The notes under the pieces: model-generated
The model's input: the letters and a program-made list of their open reading frames with translations, nothing else
Databases searched by the model: none
Told to the model about the DNA's origin: nothing
NCBI GenBank assembly: GCA_964019425.1
Contig: OZ025850.1
Location: forward strand, 124,001 to 188,000
Length of the DNA stretch: 64,000 nt
DNA from: Flectonema sp. DT1601
Taxonomy: Eukaryota > Euglenozoa > Diplonemea > Diplonemida > Diplonemidae
Reading direction: 5' to 3'
Shown: piece by piece, positions 42,483 to 54,600 of the stretch
Layout: each line of letters begins with the position of its first letter
Position numbering within the stretch: the first letter of the stretch is position 1
Translations under genes and position numbers: made by a program

Positions 42483-44311
42483 TTATCTTCTTTGTCTTGG
42501 TGCACATCGGATGATGTCATCTACACGAAGGATCATCTCAGCTGCCTCAGAAGCGTACTCAAGAGAGCTAGACTTTGACAGGAACGACTCAGTGACTCCA
42601 GCCTTCTCAGCATCCATGAAGGAGTGGTTGTTAATGTCGAGTCCCTCACGACATGGGAATTCAGATCTCGCGTGGATTTGCTCCAAGTCATCCGCAAACT
42701 GCGCAGACATACCAGCAGACTCACCAATAATCAAAGGAATCTGGTTTAGAGCAGTTGCGAATGCTTCCATCGCCTTGGCCTTTCCAAATGACTTCTTGTC
42801 AACTGCAAGAAGTTCCTCCTTGGTACGGAGGGTGGCGGCAGCCTTTCTAACAGCGTTAGCCATCAGAGATTCAGAGCAACCAGCTCCGAAGACAACACGA
42901 GTGTCACGAACTGTTGAGGCAACAATGCAAAGAGCGTCGTTCAGGGAACGCTCAGCTTCGTCGAGAAGCTGCTGACTGGAACCACGAAGTACGATAGTAC
43001 AAGCCTGTCCTCCCTTAAGTCCTGAGAATCTGATGGCGGTGTCCTCTCCAATCATAACTTCATCGATGAGATCACATCCACCCACCTTCACTCCCTCAGG
43101 GTCGTCAAACTGAGATACGACTTCTCCTCCAAGAGCGAAGGCAAGTCTCTCAATTCCATCAAAGTCAGCGTGTTCGATGGCAATCATACCGGCGTTAGCA
43201 AATAACTCCTCTGGGTAGTTGTAGATTAACTGTCTGTTAATAAAACAGTTGCAGTTGAACTTCATAATCTTGTCAACCTTGTCCTTCATTCTCTGCTTCT
43301 CAGCCTTCTCAATAGCTGCGACAGTGTCCACGTTGTCGGTCTTTACGTGGGCTCCGAAGATCTTAATTTTATCAGTGTCCATGGAGGTGTTGGCGACCAA
43401 GATCTTTACGTCCTTCATGGTCTTTGGCTGACCGATTCCGATCTTCTTGTCAAGCAAGAATCCGGCCTCGAGGTAACTGTCGGCCATGGTTCCTCCGAGT
43501 TTCTTCATTATTGAGATAAGCTCTAAGTTCTTTGGTCTCTTACCAACTCCCTTTGGTGATTGAGGAGTCTCTCCTAAACGAAGAACAGCATCAACTGCAA
43601 GTTGAGCAAAGTGGTCCTTGTCTAATGAAAGAACCTTTGAGCTGAGAGTGGTCTTAGCGATGTTCAACAAATCCTCTTTGAAACGATCTCCGTCAGCGAA
43701 GTTGTTAACGGCTGATTTCTCAAGGGCGTCACGTGCTACCTTCGAAGCCTCTCTCCATCCGTCGATGATGACTTGAGGATGGATTTGCTGAACCAAAATC
43801 AACTTCTCAGCCTGTCTCAACAACTCTCCTGCTAAGACACAAACGGTGGTGGTACCGTCACCGACTTCTTCATCTTGAGTCTTACTGATGTCGATCAGAA
43901 TCTTGGCTGCTGGGTTGTCAACTACAATATTCTTCAAAATAGTCGCTCCGTCGTTGGTGACGTGAACAGCGTTACCTCTGCCACCACCACCAGTTGACTG
44001 TAAGATCTTGTCCATTCCCTTTGGTCCGAGAGTGGTCTTCACTAAATCAGAAAGCTGTTAATTTTTGTTTGATTTCCGCCACACTACAACAAACCATAAC
44101 AACAATAAAAAACGAAACACATACGGCAACGGCTCCCATAAAGTTGCTAAGACGACACTCTTCTCCCTTCTGTTCCATGGCACCCGCCTGTTCGTTTGTT
44201 TTGTTTTGTTTTGTTTTCCGTATAACGGCATACTATAACCTCTTTTTCATAAATAAAAACAACTCATACCTTCAAAATATCCAGCGATGCATTATACCGC
44301 GACTCCTGCAT
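42483..44311 (-). CDS. CCT2: T-complex protein 1 subunit beta (CCT2)
   Basis: Three exons: 44270-44311, 44125-44187 and 42483-44054; introns of 82 and 70 bases (donors GTATGAG and GTATGTG; acceptors AACGAACAG and AAATTAACAG), both between codons. The joined product has 558 residues. Its rebuilt N-terminus (ASLDILK, then [20 protein letters not shown], then [17 protein letters not shown]) matches the conserved start of CCT-beta, which confirms the splicing. Group II chaperonin ATPase motifs are present: [24 protein letters not shown] and EVGDGTTTV. The subunit is one of eight in the cytosolic chaperonin that folds actin and tubulin. A strong leader acceptor, CAACCCCCCTTTTCAG (AG at 44335-44336), precedes the ATG by 23 bases. 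Confidence 0.95.
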
Positions 44312-45503
44312 GTTGACGGCTTTTTAATTAATTACTGAAAAGGGGGGTTGAATGAATTCAATACTCTTGGGGGAATACACACAATAAATTATAACTTGTC
44401 TGAAGGATAGGGGCGGTTGGGTAGCAGGCAATGTAAATATGCGTATTTACAACACTAATATTCTTATCAAGACACGGACCTGAATGTGACTTTTGTTGTC
44501 ACACTCTCTCGATGAGAAACAACCACGAAGACATATGATCATTATATTGCTGTGAAAAAGATAAAAAAAAGCTACAGAAGTGATTACATCAGCTTCACAT
44601 GTTTTTTTTTTTTTGCCGCGCTGACCGATTCGTGAGGTTAGGTGAAGGGCACAACTTACTTAAACTTTTTTTTTTTTTTTCTTCTTTTTCCTTCTTTCTT
44701 TTTTTTTTTTTTTCCCCCTTCTCTAAACATTACCTCATGTTACCAAACTTACAGTTTTCATTCTTCAGGAGTACTTTAGTGCGTATTTTTTCGTAGCGGC
44801 AGGCAAAAAAAAAAAAAATCAAAAAAAAAAAATTTAAAAAAAAAATAAATAAATAAATAAACACGAATTATAGAGAAAGAACGTGAAAAAAAAAAAAGGT
44901 CAACTTCGGAATCGAAACCCGCGTGTTGTATTATAAATCCTACGATAGGTGTTTTTTTATAACAAAAGTCTCCCTCGCTAATTTTTCTTCACATACTGAG
45001 GTCAGCAGGGCAACCTTCGAAAAGAGAAAATGCGAGATGTGCAAGACTCGAACTGCGGTCGTCAATCTTCCGTCTTAAAGAGCTCATGGGTGATGACTTT
45101 ATTTAATGCCACTTGTTTTAGTTGTAAAAAAAAAGATGGAAAAAAAAAAAAAAGATGGAAAAAAGTGAAAATCACTGTTGCAAATTAATACCAGGAGCTG
45201 TTTCTTTTTATTGTTCTTAACTTCTTGAACTCTTTTATAAAACAATTATTTTTTTTCTCTCCAGCATTCGATTGCACTACGGTCAACGCCTAAAATGGTA
45301 GGAAATCGGCACCACAACAAACTAACTTTGCGGGTTTGCTAAGAGTTAAGAGTAACGGGATGAACAATCAACAGGTGTGCCACAATTTCATGTAGGACAG
45401 AAAGGATGAGGGAAACGCGCACAATCCGTAATGATCCCTTCCCCGATTCACTGATAACTTGGAACTCACTCCCCCTATCGCAATAAATAAAAACTCTGAA
45501 TCA
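44312..45503. other. spacer; tRNA-like scraps
   Basis: No gene is recognised. Two places on the minus strand recall tRNA T-loops (near 44915-44935, followed by a run of T, and near 45048-45065), but neither folds into a tRNA with a paired acceptor stem. T and A tracts occur near 44668-44715 and 44805-44850. Confidence 0.5.
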
Positions 45504-47909
45504 TTATTCTTCTTCTTCACCATCATCAGTATCATCATCGCTGTCGAGCTTTGATTGTTTAGCTGGGCTGTCATTATGAAGACAAGCAGGTGCTGTTAAC
45601 GGTGTCGCTGGACCTGATTTCTTAATACCGGAAGATTCTAAGATATTACCATTTGCGTCAACCCAATTCTTTGTAATCGGATCTCTGAGAGAAGTAACAA
45701 TTCCGAGTCCCTTTGTACGACCTTCTCTAAATACTAATTTACTACCAATCGTCATGTATTCAGGACGGTATAAGAATCTGAATTGAACGTGCGCTTTATC
45801 ACCAGTTCGAAGAAGTTCATTATCAACCAATGAGATGCGAGCTGACTGACGTACAGTTGCACAATGAATAACTGGTTCATAATGTGACTTTATTGTTGTT
45901 GAATGATATAACACTATTATATCTGCAGCGAATTCCCAATAAGCAGACGGTATGTTCTTGGGATTGTAGTCTAAAAGAACATTTCCTTTTCTAATGGCAT
46001 TTCGTTTTTCTTTTTTTAAAGCAAGAGCGGCATCATGACCCGCTGTTACTTCGTTAGTGTCGACGCCTTTTACCTGAATACTTTTTATTTGAACGTGTCG
46101 GTATTGTCCGTTTGAGTTTGGTCCAAGAAAAAGAGATTCATTAACTTTGAAGGTTCCTCTCGTTATAATGCCACCGACAACAGTTCCGACTCCACTAACG
46201 TAGAAGATGCTGTCAATTATCAATTCTTTCGGTTGTTTTGAAAGCAGAGACCAGTCTTTTCTCAACGGTATTATATTAATGAACTCCAACACCCAATCTA
46301 TATTGAATCCCGACACGTTACTAATTTGAAAGATCGGTGCTATTTTATCTGCTTTAATATTTCTCGCACATATCACGACATCTTCTTGTTTTCTAATAAT
46401 GTAAGGTAGTTTTCGAACTCCAGGTGTTTTCATTAGTTTGGTCACAGTCTCAAGTGTGTTTTTTATAACTGGATCTGGTGTGCTGTCCATTCTAGTGATT
46501 ACGATGAAAAAAGGAATTCGAAGAGCGATGCAAAGTCCCAAGTGTTCCTTTGTCATTCTTTGGATTCCATTATTGGCTGATATAACAATACATGCGTAGT
46601 CAGGTATAGAACCAGTCATTCCCATTACAGTTGTCTTTAGGTATCGTTCATGACCTGCTAAGTCATAAAGAGTAACTATCTTAGCACTTCTACCTGAGAG
46701 TTCTTTGTTAGAAACTTTGTGTGTTTTTATATCAGTGTCACCACAACGAGAGTAGTTGACGGTGTTGCCGTTCGCATCAAAACCCAAAAACTGCTCAGAG
46801 ACTGACGAAGTTCTACCGGATTCCTGTTCGTGTTTGTGATTGAATACTTTCGCACGAACTGCACCTCTGCCGTCATCCCACATGCCTCGAGTTAGTACTC
46901 CTACTAGTGTTGATTTTCCGCTATCAACGTTTCCGCATATTGCAATTCTCTGATCGATGTAAGATGTTTCACTGTCTCTTCGTAGCATTACTTCACCGCA
47001 GAATAGTAAGTCGCGCTCTTTCCCGACACGTTTTTCAGCGATTGTGCGGATGCCACAGTTGACATCTGATGCTAATTTTTTTAATACCGCGAGACTCTCT
47101 TTGTAATCGTCTTCAGAAACTCCAATTATCTGACCAGTCTGGTCTACTCCTATTCGTATGCAATGTTCGAATTGTGATTCACGAAGTCTCGCTATTGTGG
47201 TGTGAACTAAATCAGTGTATTGCTCTTCTGAAAGTCTACAAAATGAAACAGGTTCAGGTTTAACTATTTTAGTTGCCGGAGGGAGGGATAAGTCAGATAT
47301 TTCTGGTGTTCCAGGTGCTGATGTTGGAGCGCTCTCAGGTGACCCGTCTTCCTTCATCTGTGGTGGTGGTGGTGGAGTTGGTGGCCACACGCATGATTTT
47401 CCTCTGGTGTCTTTCTTTTCAAAAACTTGTTTTCTGGTAGCAGGTGGATGTGAAGCTCTTTCTTCCCCTCTTAGTTTTCGTAAAACAGTCGCAACTAAGT
47501 TTGACTCAACCAAAGTGATGTCAAGACGACGAGTCCAGAAATTGTGCTGACGATTTTTTCCGTTTATCGCTTGGAGGATAAGATTGTTCGCCTCCAGGGG
47601 TTTTGCCCATTTTTTCAATTTTCCAAACTCTAATTTCCCAGTGTCAGACATTCCGTCTGTGAACGACGCTATTAATAATCTCTTTGTATCCTCGACATGC
47701 TCCTCTGAACTACCAAGAGCCTCCTCACACGCAGCAATATAACCCTTGTCGCATAATTCTCTGTAAACAGTTGCTTTAGTTAACTTTACCTCACCACAAA
47801 TACCCGATTCGATGGTGTTGGCAACCCATCTTGCTAAATCTTCAGTTCCCTTATCGAATACAACTGTTATTGAAACACCAACAGGTGTGGTAGTTATAGA
47901 GTCAGTCAT
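45504..47909 (-). CDS. GTPBP1/GTPBP2-type translational GTPase
   Basis: An 801-residue protein of the EF1A-related GTPBP family. G-domain motifs: G1 GNVDSGKST (about 325), the family-specific stretch NHKHEQESGRTSSVSEQ, G3 DLAGH (about 414) and G4 TRMD (about 471). Beta-barrel domains II and III follow (GTVVGGIITRG, VTAGHDAALALK, LLRTGDKAHVQFRF). The acidic C-terminus ends in EEEE. An extra 170-residue N-terminal region and a Pro-rich linker precede the family core. GTPBP1 relatives act in ribosome quality control and mRNA turnover, delivering tRNA or sensing stalled ribosomes. The ATG at 47907-47909 is chosen because the frame upstream has only a GTG; an acceptor TTTTCTTTATACCAG (AG at 47959-47960) gives a 49-base leader, the longest with a clear acceptor. 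Confidence 0.92.
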   Translation of the reverse strand: MTDSITTTPVGVSITVVFDKGTEDLARWVANTIESGICGEVKLTKATVYRELCDKGYIAACEEALGSSEEHVEDTKRLLIASFTDGMSDTGKLEFGKLKKWAKPLEANNLILQAINGKNRQHNFWTRRLDITLVESNLVATVLRKLRGEERASHPPATRKQVFEKKDTRGKSCVWPPTPPPPPQMKEDGSPESAPTSAPGTPEISDLSLPPATKIVKPEPVSFCRLSEEQYTDLVHTTIARLRESQFEHCIRIGVDQTGQIIGVSEDDYKESLAVLKKLASDVNCGIRTIAEKRVGKERDLLFCGEVMLRRDSETSYIDQRIAICGNVDSGKSTLVGVLTRGMWDDGRGAVRAKVFNHKHEQESGRTSSVSEQFLGFDANGNTVNYSRCGDTDIKTHKVSNKELSGRSAKIVTLYDLAGHERYLKTTVMGMTGSIPDYACIVISANNGIQRMTKEHLGLCIALRIPFFIVITRMDSTPDPVIKNTLETVTKLMKTPGVRKLPYIIRKQEDVVICARNIKADKIAPIFQISNVSGFNIDWVLEFINIIPLRKDWSLLSKQPKELIIDSIFYVSGVGTVVGGIITRGTFKVNESLFLGPNSNGQYRHVQIKSIQVKGVDTNEVTAGHDAALALKKEKRNAIRKGNVLLDYNPKNIPSAYWEFAADIIVLYHSTTIKSHYEPVIHCATVRQSARISLVDNELLRTGDKAHVQFRFLYRPEYMTIGSKLVFREGRTKGLGIVTSLRDPITKNWVDANGNILESSGIKKSGPATPLTAPACLHNDSPAKQSKLDSDDDTDDGEEEE

Positions 47910-48660
47910 AATGAATAACAATACCGTGAAATCATATACGTAAGTAGAGGAGGAGGTACTGGTATAAAGAAAATGATTCACATTGCAAAATAACTTCCCT
48001 AAAAATAAATGTGAACTGTAACATGATGGTGAGTGTTACAGCAATCAAGGTTTGCTTTTTTTGCTTTTGAAAAAAAAGTGTTTTCCTTTTCTCTTTTCTT
48101 TTTTCCACTCTTTTTTTTTCTAAACTCGAAAAAATTTAATTTTACAAAAAACAATAATAACAAAAAGACCATACTTTAAAAGCAAAACAGATAACTCTAT
48201 CACGGACCGTCTTTTGATTAGTTTGTAGAGACTTTACACGGAACCTTGGGTCATGTTCAGTACTTAGTTGCTCACGTTCGAAGGAGAATCAACTCGAAAG
48301 GTAATATTAATTATAAGAAATAAAGATAAAAATGAAATAAAGTCGTAGCAATCACAAAGCTTGTAGCTGGTGTGATTAAAACAAGATAAACGCATATTTG
48401 AGAGGTTTCGTAAGAAGAGTCAGGGAAGGCAACATCGATTACGGTAGTCAATTGTTTGCCCAAAAGGAGGAAAGGTAAAACACGCCAAGAGATTACATAA
48501 AGACGACAAGTGTTAAAAATAACTGCTTTTGCTGGTTCGGAAATTCTCCCCGCGACATTGTTGATGAATCGATGGTATCAATAACCTCCACCTTCTTATA
48601 ACATGAGGACAATGGATAACTTTCACAGGTCGAACCCAACAACAGAAGATGTCAACAGTC
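47910..48660. other. spacer
   Basis: No gene is recognised. A GGGTTCGACC element near 48628-48637 (minus strand) lies in the 3' flank of the GST-like gene and is not part of a foldable tRNA. Confidence 0.5.
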
Positions 48661-49734
48661 TTACAGTTTTCCACTTCCTCCGAACAACTTCTCACAGCCA
48701 GTACCAGCCATGATCTTAGTGGCTGCTTCCTTCGCCGATGGGGACAATTCAGTAAAAGCTTTCTGCATGTTAGTACCACACTTTGCCTGGTACTTGAATG
48801 CCTGCTGTGTCCAGGTACCAAGTGGGGTGACTACTGTTGCAGATTTAGATTTGCTCTCAACCGCCTGTTGGTTAGCAAGAACGAGAGGGACGTAAGTCGA
48901 ACCAACGAGTGAAAGAAGGCTGCGGAATGCTGGAGTTCCAGATGTAGACTTCCAGTCGGAAGCAAGTGCAACGTTACCCGAGAGGTCATCCATCTTCCAC
49001 ACCCAGGCTACAACTGCCGGTGCCTTTTGAAATGCGATCGAAATTGACGAAACATCAAATCGAACTAACTGAGTTAGCTGTCCGTAAATTCCAAAGTCTG
49101 CGAGGGATGGTCTGTTTCCAAACAAAAACGGATTCTTGAACAACAAACCCGACAGTACTTCGAGCAGAATTTCGAACGAGCGTTCAATAACATCCTTACT
49201 CTCGGCATTACTACCAACAACAGAGAGTCTGGAGATTTGACGCTTGCTGATCATTTTCGCAAGACTTTGCTCCTGTTTCTTGTTCTTTATTTCGAGTAAA
49301 AAGTGAGGAAGCGCCTCGCCAGCATTCTTTGCATCAGGTTGGTGTGCCCATCTGTAATGGTACATCATCTTTGTCATCCATTCATCAGCGAAGTCTTCTA
49401 ACATCTTATTAAAGAAGTTGTCTACCTCATCAACTGGAAATAATGATCTCTCTCCAACACCGAATCTGATTAAGATTGGAGTTGAGTCTCCTACTGGTTC
49501 TCCTCCTGGACAGATAACATTCGGCATGAGTGCTGGTCCTTTTGGTTTTGCGTATCCTACATCATCTCTTCCCCCTCTGTTAACCCATCTGAATGGTATT
49601 CTGAGATATCTAAAGGCAGCTCTCACCTTTAATGAGTAAGGAGATAATGGTGATCCCAGGATGATAAACATTCCGCTGGTTTCACTCGGATGAGGTTCGA
49701 GAATCTCTGTAAACTTACCAGCCATCGAATCCAT
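48661..49734 (-). CDS. Glutathione S-transferase-like protein with C-terminal extension
   Basis: A 357-residue protein. A thioredoxin-like GST N-domain spans about 22-100 (FIILGSPLSPYSLKVRAAFRYL, then a GGEPVGDSTPIL stretch standing for the glutathione-binding ES/DS motif), and an all-helical GST C-domain spans about 110-265 (NRPSLADFGIYGQL matches the conserved N-capping box). The last about 90 residues (Ser/Ala/Lys-rich, ending in a GGSGKL tail) go beyond a normal GST of about 220 residues. The first domain has SPYS where some classes have a catalytic Cys, so it may be a Ser-type enzyme or a non-catalytic relative. The splice site before the ATG is unclear: AG touches the ATG, and a poly(A) run of about 35 bases lies just upstream. 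Confidence 0.8.
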   Translation of the reverse strand: MDSMAGKFTEILEPHPSETSGMFIILGSPLSPYSLKVRAAFRYLRIPFRWVNRGGRDDVGYAKPKGPALMPNVICPGGEPVGDSTPILIRFGVGERSLFPVDEVDNFFNKMLEDFADEWMTKMMYHYRWAHQPDAKNAGEALPHFLLEIKNKKQEQSLAKMISKRQISRLSVVGSNAESKDVIERSFEILLEVLSGLLFKNPFLFGNRPSLADFGIYGQLTQLVRFDVSSISIAFQKAPAVVAWVWKMDDLSGNVALASDWKSTSGTPAFRSLLSLVGSTYVPLVLANQQAVESKSKSATVVTPLGTWTQQAFKYQAKCGTNMQKAFTELSPSAKEAATKIMAGTGCEKLFGGSGKL

Positions 49735-49744
49735 CTTTGATAAT

Positions 49745-49776
<32 letters not shown>

Positions 49777-51658
49777 TTGTCTCTTTTTTAAAAAAAAAAA
49801 AAGTCAAAATATATTTATAAATTCCTATTACACTAATTCTCTCTTTACTTTTTAAACTTTCCCTCTGCTGTTTTGTTGAGAAATTAAAAAAAAAAAAAAA
49901 CTTATCATCAAAAAAAAAAAAAAAAAAAAAGCTTAAATCCGGCAACAAATGCTAGCGTGATAGGGGCAAACAAACCAAAAAAAAATAAAAAAAAGAAATA
50001 AAACAATTCAATTATATCATCTTATGAACTTATTACAAAAATAAATTCCACGAAAACATGTGGAGCCAGTTATTGACATCTCGGATTCAGCAACAGCTCT
50101 ATGACATATGGTCCAACACAGAAGACTCAATCCGTAGCCGTTTCCGAAGACATCATAAAATTATTACTATGATAGAATAAATAAAAAAAAGAAATCACTT
50201 TTAAACATCAAACAAAAATAATGGTTCGGGTTTTTTTTTTGGGGCTAAATTTTAAAATATATCCATTGAGCCTTTTTTAGATCTTGTTCGGTAATTTCTG
50301 AGGGGGTGCTTGGCGCTGTTAGTCAGAAATCAGAAAACCCTTTACGCAACACAACACAAAACGTTTTTGATTTTTTTTTCGCAGTCGCTGAGACCGTTTT
50401 AACCTGAAAGTGAGCAGCTGGTTTGGTTTCAGCGACGCAACTAGAGAAAAGGAAAAGGGAGAAAAAAACACGGAAACGGAGAACGGAATAGTGATTTATC
50501 GTATCAATTATATTTCCTTCCATACAAAAAGTGTGGATGCAAAAAAAAAAAGAAAAATCTTCCCCTTTTCCCGTTCCTCTTCAGCGAAGAAAGTAAGGGG
50601 GACACTGCGGTGTCAGGCCTGTCTTACTCATCGCGTTTAGTCAACTTTTTTTTTTTTTTTTTTTTTTATCATTACCACGACTGAAGAACAAATTAGTAAT
50701 TAGGTTTTTTTGGTCGTAAACATAAGTGGTTACCATTAGAAAATATATCATCTCGAAACTTGTAAAATGAGTGCAGTGACTCATAACAATACTTTTATGT
50801 TCGTTTCGTATATCACTTTTTCCCCCTTTTTTTTTTTTTTTTTTTAACTTTTAAAAAAAAAAAGAAGTCTTGAAATAGAAAGAAAAAAAAATCGACCTGA
50901 TTAACATAAGTCATTTTAACAGCGTTTATATTTGTTTGGGAGATGAATTAAATTTCGTAATTTAAATACAAAGTTAACTTGGAAAATTAAAAATAGGAAT
51001 TCAGCAAAAAAAAAAAAAAGAAAAAAAAAACTGGTTGCCATTTGTATGAAGAATAACAGTTAAGAACAATTAGTTTATTAAAAAAACACAAATTGATCTG
51101 TTCGAGCTGTTTCCATAAAAACACTTGCGTAGCCTTAATCTTAAACTACTCATCCCTCTTAGGCCTCTTCTTCGGTAAGTTCTGAGGAATTCATTGCAGT
51201 TTTTTATTTTTATTTTTGATAAATTGGATGTACGTCCAAAGAACGGACTAGCATATATTTACTTTTGATCAGCTGAGTCACATCAACTGCTGTTGGGGAG
51301 AAGAGCACGAAGAAAGAGAAACAAACTAACGCCTGGGTATGTTCTTGCAAGGTTCGAGTTCGATGCCCAGACACAAAAAGTATTACGAAAAAAAACCACT
51401 CAGATGGGCATAGCACCCATGTACCATTATTTTCTTTTCTTTTTTTAAAAAAAAAAAAAACCATATCTCGCTTAAATTCAAGTAAAGCGACAACCAGAGT
51501 ATAAAATGAAAAGAAAAGTAACAAAACAAAAAAAAACAAAACAAATAATAATTTCAAAAGACCCACCTCCCTCTAATATAGGTTCAAGGATTTCATTTAT
51601 TAACTAGAGAGAGGTGTTCCGATAAGTTAGACAAAACATAATAAATTCACCCCGAAGA
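49735..51658. other. spacer with homopolymers and repeat family B pieces
   Basis: No gene is recognised. It includes long A/T runs (49746-49775, 49903-49930, 50646-50667, 50829-50845) and copies of dispersed repeat family B (about 50085-50160, weak; 51125-51240, clear). Confidence 0.55.
51125..51240. repeat. Dispersed repeat family B, copy
   Basis: Shares GCCTTAATCTTA and CCCTCTTAGGCCT with 18333-18360, and GTAAGTTCTG(A/G)GGA-TTCATT with 24378-24402. It lies about 420 bases past the stop of the giant gene. Confidence 0.65.
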
Positions 51659-54600
51659 TCAAATGTTACCTTCCTCAATTACCTTCCTACCACCATCAAC
51701 ACTTGATGAGCTGTCACTTGCTGTGTATCGAAGCATCTCAAACGTGAAAACTGATTCACCCGGGTCATCAGCCTTCTTCCTAAAAAGTACTTTATAAGAA
51801 GTTAGAGAAACAATTCCTACCCCAACCAGAACAAGACACACTATCAGAACAACAGGACTACCTGAACTACTTGTTGAAGGCTCAGGGGATCCAGAAAGAC
51901 CCGTTTCTATGAGCGGATTGCCAGTTGCTTCCCCAGACGGTAAAGGGGACAACACATAACTAGAACCACCACTATTCTGTGCAAACACTCCTCTCTTTGA
52001 CACCGCATCCGTAACACTCAATTGCACTTCCTGTTGAGAAGAATCCAACACAGTTGGTTGTGGAGCATCAATAGTAAATGATACGAATACCGCATTAGTA
52101 CCTACTTCGGGATTCGAACTAAATACGTTCTCAGCCAAGGTTGAAATTGATCTATCCTCTTTACCAACAACCTTTGTAAAGTGGGAAATAATTCTCTCTC
52201 GGTCTGCAGGTGAGACTTGTTGCCATGTGTCGGGGATGGTGAACTTCTGCATGTCAAGATCACTTCCGATTGAAGGTCGCTGATAACCAGGTTTACCTTT
52301 TAGTTGTATTGCTGGACCGATTTCTTTGAGAAGTAAATTTGTCTCACCGTGGCTAACAACTGCTTGGAGTGTTGTTCGTAGTCTGCGAGCGTACTCCTTT
52401 GGATTATTTGATATCCTATTCCACGATGCTGAGATGAGAAGATTAAAGTTCTTCCAATAGCGTGTTCCGTTTACAACAGCTGGTTGGACACCATAACAAG
52501 CTACTCCTTTCTGATCACAGCAAAACGATCGTTGCTCATCTATCATATACCGCTGCTGAAGAAAGTCTGCAGGGCATGTGTAGTAACATTTCTTATTACA
52601 ACGTGAGCAGCACCTATCTGATGCCTGAGATGTTTCATCACACTGATATTGTAACTGAGCTGGGCAATTCATTTCATGAAACAGACAACACCAGTCGGAT
52701 GCATTTTTGTTGTCTAACAAGAATTGTTTATTTTGACAATCATAAGGAGGAGCACTACTACTACAACCTGTTGAAGTATGTTTACAACAGTAGTGACGGT
52801 GGGGTTCAGACCAAGTGATTGGGTTTGAGGTGTGGCAGTCGTGATATGTTTTTAGAACTTCACATTTAAGACCATAAACTCTACAGCAATAATCACTTTT
52901 TGACAAGCTCCATATCTCACTGGTACTACAATTATAAACATTTGTCAGTTCAGTGTTGCATCCAATGGATCTCTCTCTACAGCACCACACAGCTGATTCC
53001 TTCGATAGTTTACCTTCACAACGATATCTGTCAACAGGACAACCAATTCCTTTTCTTTCACAACAATAAAATCTTTTGTCGTATCCCCACTCTTCTGATG
53101 TTCTGCAATTGTAGTTCGCAACGGGACATCCAATTCCATTCTTCTTGCAGCAATAAGAAGCCTTTACAGTTGGCCATGTTTCGGGCTCCTCATGTTCTGC
53201 TGGAATACAATTGTAGTGTGTGCAACCAATCTGAAGAGTTAAGCAGCACCAGGTTCTACGAGTACTATTTTGATACTCAGGCAGGTTCCAATCAACAGAG
53301 CAGTCCCATTTACGAGGAACACAATAACGCGATCCGTACAATCTGCGACTGCTGCAGGTTTCTGGCTGTCCTGTAAGTGGATCACAAGAACACCAAGCAG
53401 AAACAATACCACTTAAACTATCACTTGTAGCTCTCGGACACACTTCTCCACTGCTGCATTCGCTATCTGATATGCACGTTTCAGGTGGCCATACGAAACC
53501 ACCATTTTGTGAGTTATGATTACACTTATTAACTACACACATTGAACGACCGTTAACAAAGGAGCAGCTTTCTGTTGGTCTACAACCACGACAAGTTGGA
53601 TTAATACATTGTTTTGATATTTTATCGCAAGTCTGATTGTTGAGACAGACTCCGCACGAATGGAAATCCTCACTAACAGTAATAGAGTTAGAGACACACG
53701 ATGTCACTCCTTGGGTAACGATACATCTTTCAAGTTCTGATGGACAGACGACTGCGGCACATAAATCCAACAGTTTAAATTGTGGAATGCCCTGGACTGG
53801 CATACATGTTGCCTTTCCCTTATGAATAAAACAACCTTCACTGGAACTGCAAGGCTTTCCACTGCAGGCGCACTCATCGAGACTGCATCTCTCTTTAACA
53901 AAACATTCATATTTTGTAATAGATGAAGACCCCAACAGTACTGGAAGACAACTTCCTCCTTTTTTTGTACATTCTCTCGCATTAGGACAGTTAGCATGTT
54001 GCATTGAAACACAAGTAGATTGTGAGAATAATGATTCAGCAAAACACGTCATACCAGCAGGACAAACCTGATCGAAACAGATATCCGACGGTTTACAAGT
54101 ACCGTCCACACAAATCATTCCAAATTGACATTTGTCCAGACATTGTCGTACTTCATCACATTGAGACTTTCCTTGAATAGCTGAGCAGGAGTATCCTGGA
54201 GGGCAGACTTCAATATCAATTATAGGCTCACATACATCGTAAGGTTTGCATATTTCAGTACCGCATGGGTACAGAGGACAACCGTCAAGTCCTTTTGCAG
54301 TATTTGTTTCAAAATGACATCCGGATGTCGGAAAACAGGTCTGCGCGGTTTGGCAGTTGTGCTCAACACAAGTAGGTTGTCCACCATCTGGATTTAGTAC
54401 ACAATCTGTACAACTATTGTTATTACAGCAGATCTGTCTTTCAGAATCAGAGCATGTTAATACTGGTAATTCTGCACACTGAAGAGACCCACAAGGATAC
54501 TCAGGACATCCGTACTGGTCGTTGGCTATTTTAGTGTTGTTAGTAATGACAAAATGACATCCAGGTGGAGTAGAACTACAAGAAACGATTGGACACACAA

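Noticed and set aside
44895-44960. tRNA-like T-loop GGGTTTCGATTCC followed by a T run (minus strand)
   Set aside because: No 7-bp acceptor stem or D-arm can be paired around it, and the loop has one extra base; at best a decayed scrap.
45040-45095. tRNA-like sequence with GCAGTTCGAGTC (minus strand)
   Set aside because: T-stem pairs poorly and no cloverleaf forms.
48620-48645. B-box-like GGGTTCGACC near the 3' end of the GST-like gene
   Set aside because: It lies in the gene's 3' flank and no tRNA fold or A-box is present.
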